Shown here in pieces: positions 47,085 to 56,833 of a DNA stretch of 64,000 bases. The notes beneath the pieces were generated by a model, which was not told the DNA's origin, did no database searches, and saw only the letters and a program-made list of their open reading frames with translations. The DNA is from Arctopsyche grandis (Eukaryota > Arthropoda > Insecta > Trichoptera > Hydropsychidae): the NCBI RefSeq assembly GCF_051622035.1, contig NC_135355.1, positions 42,015,486-42,079,485 of the forward strand. The letters run 5' to 3'. Each line of letters begins with the position of its first letter. Position 1 is the first letter of the stretch. The translations under genes and the position numbers were made by a program.

Positions 47085-48285
47085 TTTATTTTATTTTTTA
47101 TTTAATTTACACCAAGAAGGCCTAACAGGTAAACCCAATGCGCCTTCCTGACCAAAGACAATTATATAAACATATATGTACACCATCCATATACATATAT
47201 ACACAAATACTTACACGTATACACAAATACACATACATACATACATACATAAATATAAAAATACACATATATACATATACATACATACACACCTACACAT
47301 ATATATATTCACATATACATACATATACATATACATATATATATACACATACACATACATTACATACATCCATAAACATACAAACATTATACATGCATAT
47401 ACACATAAACACATAAATACACATAAATAAAGATAAATTACTCATATATATAAAAATAAAAAATAGCATACATATATAAATAAAGATAAAACCAACATAC
47501 ATACACATTATGCTAAATAATAAAATTACAAAATGAAAACAACATGTGTAAATATGTATGTAGCTAGAAGTCATTTAAAATATGCTGCCTGACAGAACTG
47601 TGTGATGAAGTAAAAACATCAAGGCTCCCAGAAAGCAGGTTAAATAGTCGAATGGCTCTTGAAAGGGGTGAGTCATCAAGCACATTAGTTCTGGCCCGAA
47701 TAGGCAGGAATAGAGTTCTGGAGCGAGATTCTCTCAGTTTCTCAGGTACCCTAAGTTTAAGATTACACAGAACTTCAGGAAGATGACATTCACCCCTTAG
47801 AATTTTTAGAAAAAGCTTACCAAGATGATTGTTTCTACGTGAAGCTAAGGAGTCAAAGCCCAAGGAGCCCATGACAAACTTACTGGGAAATAAGTAGGGA
47901 TAGCGCCCAAACTCTCTCATGTAGAGATAGCGAAGAAATTTTCTTTGCACCCTCTCTAACATTAGCGTGTACCTTAAATGATTAGGACTCCATATGGCCG
48001 AGCCAGATTCAAGCAAACTGCGCACCAAAGTAGTATACAGTAAACGCGTCACTCTGATGCTATTAAAGGCGCGTGAGTTTCTGACGACGAAGCCTTAAGT
48101 TTTTGTAGCCCTATTGCACACATCTTGGATATGAGAATTAAAATTCCAGATATTTGAAAAAGTAATTCCCAAATCCTTGATATGTGTGTGACGGGCAAGA
48201 ATAGAGCCATCAATATTGTAACCAAATTCAATTGATGATCGAGATCTGGAAAAAGAGACAATGTGACACTTGTCAACGCTTATCG
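47085..48285 (-). pseudogene. 5'-truncated LINE with ORF2 C-terminus, 3' UTR and tail
   Basis: On the minus strand, 48052-47564 encodes TRLLYTTLVRSLLESGSAIW, LERVQRKFLRYLY, GKLFLKILRGECHLPEVLCN, ARTNVLDDSPLSRAIRLFN. This is the conserved region after the reverse transcriptase domain of Jockey/CR1-like LINEs. A further in-series segment at 48285-48052 (DLGITF, FNSHIQDVCNRA in a shifted frame) shows a frame break. The 3' UTR has expanded into an ACATA microsatellite. The end carries GGAAGGCGCATTGGG, CTGTTAGGCCTTCTTGG and (TAAAAT)n, the tail used by the SINEs. Inactive. Confidence 0.8.
47160..47560. repeat. ACATA/TATAC-rich microsatellite block inside LINE 3' UTR
   Basis: About 400 bases of ACAT, ACACATA and TATATACA variants. 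Long frames on both strands here (up to 93 codons) are repeat artefacts. Confidence 0.9.
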
Positions 48286-48511
48286 AATTATTATTGAATT
48301 AATAGGGATAATATATTAAATTGTCTTTGTATGAGAATTAAATAAAATTCCACTTAGAAAAATCATATTTCGACTATTCTTGTGGATCAATAACAAAAAT
48401 TCTATTGATAACTGGCTTACCTCGATAAAATAAACGAAAATTTAATATATTATCCCTGTTAATTCAATTCAGACCAAAAAAATAATCGTCATTTGTCGAA
48501 CAGTGTTATCA

Positions 48512-48690
48512 AACTCTTGATAGGAAACGATCGACTTGGAGTCACAAATATCCAAGTCTTACCAGCAGCATTCAAGATTATACTCAGAATAATAATTCTT
48601 TTCAATCGAGGGCAGCTCATGGGATCGAATACGGCGCCCACTCGGTGCTTAGTATCAACGCAACTACCGAGCCATGCTGCTGGCTTAAAA
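48512..48690 (-). mobile_element. tRNA-derived SINE, 5' half only
   Basis: Minus strand: AGCAGCATGGCTCGGTAG (A-box), GTATTCGATCCC (degenerate B-box), then CTGCTGGTAAGACTTGG and AGTCGATCGTTTCCTATCA. It stops abruptly at the terminus of the DNA element, so the 3' half is missing. Confidence 0.7.
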
Positions 48691-49239
48691 TTGCGATTCT
48701 GTATGTATATATGTACATACGTACTTATTATAGACACGGCCAGTATACATATATTTGTATATCGATGAAGCGCATTAGCATGCCAGTCCATAAAAATCAG
48801 TCCACTTTTATAACAGTGGCCAATTTCGCCGGTTTTTTGCACGCATACTCGACCCATATAATATGACAAAGCTCACAAAACTAGTTACAAAACAAATCTT
48901 AACAAAAAGCACCCGGATTTCACTCATTCCAAGCTTACACATGTATCAATCAAAGCTAAACAGTAGAAGGAAACGTCTAAAATTTGGCAAATTTACACAG
49001 CAGCATGAAAAATGCAACATTTGATTACTAGAAATTTGAAAACGATTGCGAGAAGAAAGCATGGGAAAGTGTTCAAAGTGGTACTAGCATTTATGAATAT
49101 GTATGTTTATGGCAATCTCTCTCTCTCGTTTTAAATAACCATACCCTACCTACTGATGATTCATTACACTATGCTCGTGCCCACCAACAACTCAATTAAA
49201 TCCCATTAAATGTACATATGATCAGGATAAAATATATAA
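48691..49239. other. No gene seen
   Basis: AT-rich spacer; the frames of 126 and 91 codons that overlap it are products of the SINE head and flanks. Confidence 0.45.
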
Positions 49240-49376
49240 TAATGGCGGCGGATCCATTTACTTATATGAATGACCAAAATGAGCAATATGGCAAAGTATG
49301 ACAGCGATCGGATAAGAGGCAAATTTTTTCCTGAATTGTAATCGTAAGTGAAACATAAAAGAGGTTTGTAAAAAAA
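49240..49376 (+). repeat. Dispersed repeat family, copy 3 (short)
   Basis: ATGGCGGCGGATCCATTTAC, ACCAAAATGAGCAATATGGC, GATCGGATAAGAGGCAAATT, GTAATCGTAAGTGAAACATA and GAGGTTTGTAA in the same order as 38520-38620 and, inverted, 56351-56480. Confidence 0.75.
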
Positions 49377-49752
49377 CTGAACTTCAAACGATAAAGGAAA
49401 AGACATAATTTATTATTAACCTCAACATTCTGTATTCATTATTTATTATATGGAATTTAACTCCTTGAGTAAGCTTTACCTCAAAAATCGAGACCCGTTT
49501 CAATTGAAATTTAAGACCAAAAATTTTGAGGAGTAGAAATTTGGTCAAATCATTAAACCAATTTTCGTTTTATGTTATTATTCAAGAATAGCTCATCCAC
49601 TAAGATATATTTTTTGAGATTTGAATGTGAAATATATACATACATGTAGTAAATATATACATGTAGCATTTGATTTTGAACGTGCAGGGTGTATAGTACA
49701 GAGCGTGTATGGTTGGAATTTTTGTGCACTATAGACACTTGCCCCATGGATG
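49377..49752. other. No gene seen
   Basis: AT-rich with an ATATATACATACATG patch; nothing recognised. Confidence 0.5.
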
Positions 49753-49943
49753 TTAAGGGCGAAAACACACCAAGTGGTACATGTTTTTATTTAGATACTT
49801 TTAAACATCCCATATACATGGTACACAGTCCCAAAAATCACCCCCTGGAGTGTTTTCGGTTATATTTTATCTTTGTCCTTATCATTGATTGTCAGTGATC
49901 GAAAACGGTGAATACCATACCTCTCGGTGTGTTTTCGCCCTAA
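49753..49943. mobile_element. TTAA-flanked MITE (piggyBac-like), copy 2
   Basis: TTAAGGGCGAAAACACACC at the left; inverted right end TTAGGGCGAAAACACACCG. 191 bp. The interior AATCACCCCCTGGAGTGTTT is the inverse of that in copies 1 and 3. It is the cleanest pair of ends in the family. Confidence 0.8.
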
Positions 49944-50549
49944 GACTCTATCTGATCTAACGCACATGCATCATTTGGAACTGCTTGCATCCAAATCCTA
50001 CATATTTACATACATATACTCTACGATGTTCATACATCGACCTACATATGTACATAAGTAATACTACATAATTAGCATTACAGTTATTATTATATACGTA
50101 TACATACCCGAAATAGACCAGCATGAGTATAAATAAACGCATGAGGTAATAATACATATTTGCATTCAGATCTGCGATAAATGCTGGAGCGCTTATCGAC
50201 ACTGCAAATATTTACCCACACCTGAACTTCACTTTGAAATTTTTCGCTTCATTATTATTACATATATACACATACAATCCCAAGGCGAATCTTTACACGA
50301 TCGATATAAATATAATGTATAATTAGCATCGAATTAGAGTGTGCACTTCCTTGAGCAAAGACACGTCGAAAAGTAAAAAATAAAACCAATGCACATATGA
50401 AACATGCGTTCTCATGCATAAAACAATCAAGGCTAAAACGACTCATCTACGTTGAAAACGTAACCTACACCATTCCGCGTAAAAGTGAACCAATTCAAAA
50501 ATCAACAAACACGAGCAACATATAATGATAATAAAAAAATCTTATTAAA
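49944..50549. other. No gene seen
   Basis: AT-rich with ACATA motifs; minus-strand frames of 81 and 62 codons are unrecognised. Confidence 0.5.
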
Positions 50550-50965
50550 TCTTATATGTATATAAAATTGAATGTCTGTGTGTGTGCCTTGAATAAACTC
50601 CTAAACCACTGAACCGATTAAGATGGAACTTTCAGGATTGGTTGTATGCATGTCCGAGAAGATAAAAAACGGTAAAAAACCTTTTAATAATAATATTTGT
50701 AAATACGATTTTACTGACGCAAAAGTAAAGCTATCTCGCCTTCAACGCATCACGCCGCGAGTGTGACAATAATCGCGCCACGCCTACCTCGCACTCGAAT
50801 GTACTGACCATTCAGGGCTGTACCAAAACACACGGCGGATGGCCCACGTCAACAAATATATCTATACCTATATATAAAATTGAATGTATGTGGAACGGGA
50901 ACGAGAACGGGAACGGGAATTGCACGCGTTATTGTGGCATTGCAACGCATGCCGGGTTCAGCTAA
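50550..50965 (+). mobile_element. Helitron-like element, two-headed variant
   Basis: Begins TCTTATATGTATATAAAATT after A; ends GCAACGCATGCCGGGTTCAG then CTAA before T. An internal TATACCTATATATAAAATTG start lies at ~50865-50884. Collinear with 39924-40244 across the internal junction. Encodes nothing. Confidence 0.78.
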
Positions 50966-50980
50966 TACATACATATATAA

Positions 50981-51474
50981 CCAACAGCGTGGTCTAGTGG
51001 TGAGTGTTGAATTATTTCGTGCAATGTGTCACAGGTTCGATTCCCACTAGAGTCTCGTTGTTGGCCAGACCCTGGTTTATCGAAAATTTGCCAAATTTTT
51101 CTGATTTTCATTGAAACGGTTCCTGTAAAATTGGATTTTCTTATCCAATTTTCTATTGCAAACCTTGAGTTGTTATATCTCAGCTTTCGCCAAATTTCTC
51201 CCCATAGATGTCTTTGTGGATGATTATTGAATGTAAAAATTCGTATTGTTACATGAAAAATGTTATTGATCGTATTGTTTAGGATGTTTGTAATGTCTGA
51301 CCATAGATGTCAGGCGTTATTTCGATTTACATGTGTAGTTATGTAATCGTTATGTATTTAATACATGTAATATATAATTTCTCGATTCTTAATCTGTTTA
51401 GCACACTCGCCGCTTTGAAGCAATCTGTTAGGCGAGTGTTCACGATTAATTGAAATAAAATAAAATATATAAAA
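50981..51474 (+). mobile_element. tRNA-derived SINE, second family (~494 bp)
   Basis: The head has AGCGTGGTCTAGTGGTGAGT (A-box) and ACAGGTTCGATTCCCACTAG (perfect B-box). The central part has TTTGCCAAATTTTTCTGATT and TTTCATTGAAACGGTTCC, resembling the core of the first SINE family. The distal part has GACCATAGATGTC and ends in AATAAAATAAAAT. A distinct 3' half implies a different LINE partner. Confidence 0.8.
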
Positions 51475-51477
51475 CCG

Positions 51478-51713
51478 AAACGACGTATGTGATTCGTTTC
51501 TGATTGCCTGTCTTCAAAGTCATTTCTGATTGGCTGTCTTCAAAGTCGTTTCTGATTGGCTGGATTCGTCGAAGACGTTTGTGATTGGTCGGTCGTTAAA
51601 CATATATTTTTTTCAAACATAAAAAAATAATTTTTTATTAAATTTGTGAAAGACTTTTTTCATTGTTTTCATTTAATTTCCATTTACCGAGCAAAGCCGG
51701 GTAGCACCACTAG
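51478..51713 (+). mobile_element. Helitron 3' end, second terminus type
   Basis: Ends CGAGCAAAGCCGGGTAGCAC, then CACTAG before T. Near its left part GATTGGCTGTCTTCAAAGTC repeats ~2.5 times (51510-51565). The left end abuts the SINE tail and lacks the TC start, so it is probably truncated. Confidence 0.6.
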
Positions 51714-52365
51714 TATGTATGTATGTACATACAGTAACTTTCCAAAGCAAATAGCACGTTCATTTATTTAACAAAGTCACATAGAGGAAAACGTGAATCT
51801 AGACGGAAATTGAAGCACATTCATAGCTCACGTGTTTCACCAGCTTCTTCCGAACACATCATCTCTCGTGCATGTGCAATGTGAATATTTGCGACCGCAT
51901 AAGGTCGAATCTGCGACCGAACACGTTGCACAGGACATGCATTCGACCACAGAAGTCGGCTATTTAATGCATTTGGCGCACGCAACACTGTCTATTTGAC
52001 GATGAAGATCGAAATGATGATGATGATGGAGATGTGATCAATCGGCTCAATCGGTAGAGCGATGAAATCGTGTGCCAAATGCTCACAGTTCGACATGGTC
52101 CAAAAACTTGGCACCCTTTAACCACTTCATCACCATTAGCGCACCAGTGTGCGCTCCTTCGTATTTAAGGCTATGACTCGAAATTAATTTTGGTTTCTTC
52201 ACAGTGACATCTAAAAATACTAATGACATTGAAAAAAGACAATATTTTTTGTTAGTTTGTGTTTTATTCAAGAGGCAGTGTCAAGGGTTGGCACTGAACA
52301 CATATAATTAAATAATCGAATCGGTTTCTACAAACGCGCGACGATTAACTGCTTAAGTACATACA
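51714..52365. other. Non-repetitive stretch, no gene proven; tRNA-like segment inside
   Basis: Unlike its neighbours it contains no recognised transposon. 52036-52100 has CGGCTCAATCGGTAGAGCG (D-arm/A-box-like) and CACAGTTCGACATGG (weak B-box), perhaps a decayed tRNA or SINE head. A (GAT)n-like run lies at 52013-52029. Confidence 0.4.
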
Positions 52366-52820
52366 TCTACTATATAAAACACTAAAGTTTGTTCGTATAT
52401 GTATGTATTTATGTACCTACGTATTTTTCGTCAACAGTATATTGTTCTGACGTCATCGAACAAACAATTCGCTTTTTTCCGATTCAAAGGATTCGAAGTT
52501 CCCGGGGACGTAGGCGCCAAGGGCGAAGCCCTAGGGCTCCGCCCCCATATGAGGTGCCGTCGCCGAGAGCGGAGCCCTAGGGGGCGCAGACCCCGGGGGT
52601 GTACATATATATATTTTTATAAGAGACTTACTATATATTTTTGTTTGTACGTGATAGTCAATTTAATAAAAAAAACAAAAGAGTATTCAAATAAATATAT
52701 ATATATATATATATAAAATAAAACTATTCAAATAAATTTAATAAAATGTTAACTATTAGATTAGTCATGTTTAAGCTGTTTATATTATAAATACCGAGCG
52801 AAGCCGGGTAATAAAGCTAG
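52366..52820 (+). mobile_element. Intact 455-bp non-autonomous Helitron
   Basis: TCTACTATATAAAACACTAA start after A; CCGAGCGAAGCCGGGTAATA, AAGCTAG end before T. It carries an unusual GC-rich block (52500-52600) with GAAGCCCTAGGGCTCCGCC-type palindromes. The 105-codon frame across it is not conserved coding sequence. Confidence 0.8.
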
Positions 52821-53165
52821 TATATACATAGTTCCAATGCATAAAATTGAGCTTGTAATCAATACTCCATCACAAGGGATTGCAATTTACCATCGAATTT
52901 AATTTACCAGTAAATAATATCCCCCATTACCGGTTTATAGCGGTTAATAAAATAAAACGTGAATTAGATAACTATGTATATGTGGTTATTTTTCATAAAA
53001 ACGTTAGCCTAGATTGAACCGTACATACATAAATAAAAATAAATTTCAGGTGAATAATATCATATATATACATCATAATTGAAATAACAATTAAAATAAA
53101 ATAAAATAAATAATAATTAATAATCATAATTGAAAAAACCTTCTAATCGCATTTATTACGACTTG
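52821..53165. other. CCGGTTTA patch and AT-rich DNA
   Basis: 52880-52945 carries AAGGGATTGCAATTTACC and TTACCGGTTTATAGCGG, a fragment of the CCGGTA element type. The rest is AT-rich. Confidence 0.45.
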
Positions 53166-53233
53166 GTACGTCTGTGTTGCCACTCTTAAGCATGCGTCAG
53201 TGTAGCCACTCTTACGAATGCATCAGTGTAGCC
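53166..53233. repeat. 26-bp minisatellite, ~2.5 units
   Basis: Unit TCAGTGTAGCCACTCTTACG + AATGCA; the first unit reads TCTGTGTTGCCACTCTTAAG + CATGCG, the third is partial. Confidence 0.75.
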
Positions 53234-53785
53234 ACAAGAGAACTGTCAAACTGACAGAAGAATTGCTACACGCTACAACTTATTGCAATGAGTTACTATT
53301 AATTATTTTACCACTGTTCAAAACTTAAAAACTTGCATACCGCCTATTTATACCGCTCAAAATTTTAGTCACTTTGGACATTTAATAATTTAAATGAACA
53401 AATTCCAGACTACGTAATCCACAATACGCCATTTGCATCGATTTTAATTTAATAAACGCGATAAAATATTTTACGAAATCGATTTTAAATAGTACATAGA
53501 TATGTAAATAGCAAAGAATGGTGATTTTAGTAAAAATATTTAATCTATTATTTTGTCACCCATTTGGCTTGCACCCAGATGTCCGGCGCCCAATTGACCC
53601 GTGTTCAACAACAGACATTCATACTCATCATCAGAAGTAGGCGTTGATTCGATGATTTTCAAAATAACAATAGATCTATCCATTAGTGTTCAAAGAAAAA
53701 GAGCAAAGAAGCATGGTTTTTCTAAGAAATTAACAATAGTGAACCATGTTTTGTGCGAAAAGCATCGAACCAACGCCTACCTCTG
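53234..53785. other. No gene seen
   Basis: AT-rich; the 69-codon plus-strand frame (53601-53810) runs into the MITE and is unrecognised. Confidence 0.45.
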
Positions 53786-53793
53786 CTCATCAT

Positions 53794-53937
53794 TAGAGGT
53801 CGGAATCTGAAGGGGCCGGAAACGCGCCGCCTATTGTTCCATTGTTGTAAATCCTTTGTAAAAAAGGTTCGGCAAACCTTTAACAATGCATTTACAATCT
53901 TTGAACAATAAATAGCCCCTTCAGATTCCGGTCTCTA
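53794..53937 (+). mobile_element. 144-bp hAT-type MITE, copy D
   Basis: TAGAGGTCGGAATCTGAAGG to CCTTCAGATTCCGGTCTCTA: about 25-bp nearly perfect inverted ends, the best preserved of the family. Duplication CTCATCAT at 53786-53793 and 53938-53945. Confidence 0.93.
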
Positions 53938-53945
53938 CTCATCAT

Positions 53946-54919
53946 CAAGAAAACCGAATAAACTTTTCGACTTCAGTCTGTATTTAAGCCCACGACCTCT
54001 CAACTAGTAAACAAGGACTCGTTCTAGGCCAGTTTCTCCACTTACTAGATTGAAAATAGATATATGTATATTGAAGACGGATCAAGGTACTCTAGGACTT
54101 GGATATTGATTAGGTGTAAATTCAACTTATTATAATATTTTATGTGTGTAATATAGCAATGCTATTAACCGATACTCGTTACAGGCGTACAAAGGAGGAT
54201 TATTAAGAATATCGTCCTTGTGTCGAGTTGACCGACAAAATGACCAATAGGTCACACTGACCCACACGCGACCGGTCCAATGACATTAAATGGCAATTTC
54301 GCTAACAAACGATTCCAAAAGCACGCAGATCGAAAATAGCTGCAATTATATATGTCATGTCAGACTATTTCCTGAGACTTCCTAAATTGTACTACATATA
54401 TAATAGCAAGTCAAATGTTCGATGAAATTTTATACATAAAAGATACAGTTATCGGCCGGTGTATATATAGTTACTGGCCACTTTTATTCAAACAATACAC
54501 CATCACTCAGTAGTGAATAGCAGTGTCATTGAGAGCACAGAAGGCTCTGGCAATATCATGTTTTTACATAAATATAAGATGTCAACAACTGGAACATTTT
54601 CCTTAACGGGTCGATATGTATTCAATGATCCAATAGAAAAAATAATCAAATTACTTAGATAAATACTCACATAAAAAAATAGATTATTATTAATTCACAC
54701 TAAACGAAGCGGCGACTGAAAATTTGTTTCAATTGTTTTTTTTTATTATTTAATACCAAAATTATTTAAAATTCAAACGATTATAAAAACGGATTAAACA
54801 GTTATCTACCAAGATCAGTCCCAATTGTAGACAAGAACATATAATATATAGCTTAAATCAGACCCAAACCACGAATAACTATTCATATTAGACCTTGCAT
54901 ATATGTATGTATAATTTCA
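53946..54919. other. No gene seen
   Basis: Unrecognised AT-rich DNA with few repeats. Confidence 0.5.
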
Positions 54920-55145
54920 GGTCGATCACAGTTTGCCAATTTATCTATTTTTCATTGAAACGGTTTCAACAAAATTTGTCAACCTTAACTCATTTCGAGT
55001 TTTCAGCATCTTGAATTTCAGCATCAGCCGATTTGATAAATGCTGCAAATTTAAACATATATTGTATAATAATTATAATACTTTTGGCCATAGATGTCGT
55101 GTTTAATTTAAAAAAATATATGGGTCACCCGTAAAATAAATAAAT
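54920..55145 (+). mobile_element. SINE of second family, 5'-truncated
   Basis: GTTTGCCAATTTATCT, TTTTCATTGAAACGGTTTCA and CCATAGATGTC recur in the order seen at 51075-51310, followed by an AAAATAAATAAA tail. The tRNA-like head is missing. Confidence 0.65.
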
Positions 55146-55489
55146 TTGGCTCATCTTGTAGACCATATTTAAGCGTAGTTCATTTTTCCAAGATTATCCT
55201 ATTGGCTTATTTTTTCTATAAATGCAGTTGACGATATAAAATATAATATGAATTTTAATAAAATAAATCACAATAAAATGTGTTAAATATTTTAGATAAG
55301 ATGTGTCGAAATCTTTTCAAATATATTTTATATAATATTTATATTTAATTGTTTAATATGAAAAAAAATATGGTAAAAACTACTTACATATAAACAATAT
55401 AAAACACCAATAGTAAAATGAATGAATTAATTAACTAAATTTTCAATAAATGGCGGTAAATGCTCAGAGACTTAGCACAGTCTCTTAGA

Positions 55490-55664
55490 CCCGGGCCGCA
55501 CTGTGCAACTTTGTCGACCGATTAGTTGCGCGACACGAAAAAATGTATGGAAATGTGTGCGACAAACAAGTTGACGGGTGTGTAGCATGTCCCATCTACC
55601 TGCATGCATTGGTCTGGTCGCCCTCAACTAAGTCGCTCGCAAGTCGCACGGTGCAGCCCGGCCC
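55490..55664. mobile_element. ~175-bp MITE with GGGCCG ends
   Basis: Left CCCGGGCCGCACTGTGCAAC; right, inverted, GGGCCGGGCTGCACCGTGCG. Flanked by TTAGA at 55485-55489 and 55665-55669. GC-rich ends stand out in an AT-rich host repeat. Superfamily not assigned. Confidence 0.75.
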
Positions 55665-55669
55665 TTAGA

Positions 55670-56114
55670 GAAAAAGTATTTAGTCAACAGTATTTTCATA
55701 CAAAAATAGTCTCAAAGAACAGGCAGAGCAGGTACTAAAACACCATAAGCATTCATTGCAGTTATTTCCTTTCAAAAAATACGAGAACAATATCGATTTC
55801 TTGACTAGTATTCGTCGAAAAAAAAAAGTTTAAAACCAAAATTTAAACTAGGCTCAAAAACAGTTCACTTGGCGAACACTGATGTAGTATATGTAAATAA
55901 AATCATTGGTAAAACCCCGATGGCATTTCAAATGGCATTAGTTTTACCACACACACGATAATGCCAGATTCTGAATACACATCCACCAAATAAATACCAG
56001 TAGATACTTTCCGTATATACGTAAGCTCTACTGGAATTTCAAATACCATCGCTTTATTAACTTGTATCGCCCAAAAACCTACCAATAGAACGCCATAATC
56101 TGATTACGACTAGC
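55670..56114. other. No gene seen
   Basis: AT-rich; the 60-codon minus-strand frame (55903-56085) is unrecognised. Confidence 0.5.
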
Positions 56115-56270
56115 TTTAGGGCGAAAACACACAGGGAAGAACGGCACGTCGTGTGCTTGGCTCCCCGCTGTGGGGATTCTCCTACATTTCTTCAAATATG
56201 TGAATCACCGTTATCAAACACTATCAAGCAAGGATAAAATTTTACCGAAAACACTCCAGAGGGTGATTTT

Positions 56271-56636
56271 ATTTTTATTTTACGTAGATATATACCAGGA
56301 AGGCTCGACAGGAAGACCCCAATGCACCTTCCTGGGCAATTAATTACAAACCTCCTTTACGTTTCACTTACGATTACAATTCAGGAAAAAGTTTGCCTTT
56401 TATCCGATCGTTTTCATACTTTGCCATATTGCTCATTTTGGTCATCAATATAAGTAAATGTATCCTCCGCCATTACGATGGTGCAAAAATACGTGTAAGA
56501 CGCGTTTGAATTTCTGAAAAGTGACTGACGTCTATCCATTTTTTAGTTTTAAACATAGATGGCGGTAGTAAAATAATTATTACATAAATCACTGTATTTC
56601 GAGAAGCTGAAGAGAACACGAAATTGACAATCAATT
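56271..56636 (-). mobile_element. tRNA-type SINE, truncated, itself interrupted
   Basis: ACGTAGATATATACCAGGAA, GACCCCAATGCACCTTCCTG, AATTAATTACAAAC, then after the insert ACATAAATCACTGTATTTCG, AGAACACGAAAT. The 5' (tRNA) part is absent. Confidence 0.78.
56351..56562 (-). repeat. Dispersed repeat family, copy 4, innermost layer
   Basis: Inverse of 49240-49376 and 38430-38620 (TTTACGTTTCACTTACGATT, TTATCCGATCGTTTTCATAC, CATATTGCTCATTTTGGTCA). It replaces about eight bases of the SINE consensus at the insertion point. Confidence 0.75.
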
Positions 56637-56833
56637 ATATGTGCAAGGCATGCCACATTTTTTTCGCATGTTGAAAAGTATCTAAAAAAAACCACGTGCC
56701 GCGTTCCTTTCTGTGTGATTTTGCCCTTATGCCCAACTGTACATATCGTTCAGATTTAAAATCGAACGAAAAGTGCAACCGATTTGAAAGTGAGTAGTAC
56801 ACACCTAAAAGGTAAATACGAGCCGAAACTTAC

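Larger units (their letters stand above)
46555..48511 (+). mobile_element. CACTGTTCGACA element, copy 3, split by a LINE
   Basis: Left end TTACACTGTTCGACACG, right end TTGTCGAACAGTGTTA. 46555-47080 matches copy 2 and 48286-48511 matches the extra module of copy 1. Between them sits LINE sequence (47085-48285). A ~28-bp inverted pair (TAATAGGGATAATATATTAA near 48296 and TTAATATATTATCCCTGTTA near 48440) is visible in the right part. No transposase frame. Confidence 0.7.
56115..56730. mobile_element. TTAA-type MITE, copy 3, carrying a SINE
   Basis: Left TTTAGGGCGAAAACACACAG, right inverted ATAAGGGCAAAATCACACAG, both followed by a GGCACG motif. The interior (CTCCTACATTTCTTCAAAT, GAAAACACTCCAGAGGGTGA) matches copy 1 up to 56270, resumes after ~56640, and is split by the SINE. 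Confidence 0.78.

Noticed and set aside
47138..47574. Several 67-93-codon frames on both strands
   Set aside because: All arise from ACATA/TATAC microsatellite sequence.
48489..48869. 126-codon minus-strand frame
   Set aside because: Spans a SINE head and flanking DNA; no domain.
51033..51044. Functional tRNA gene at 50981-51050
   Set aside because: A- and B-boxes are present, but the segment lacks a complete acceptor and anticodon arm and continues into a SINE body.
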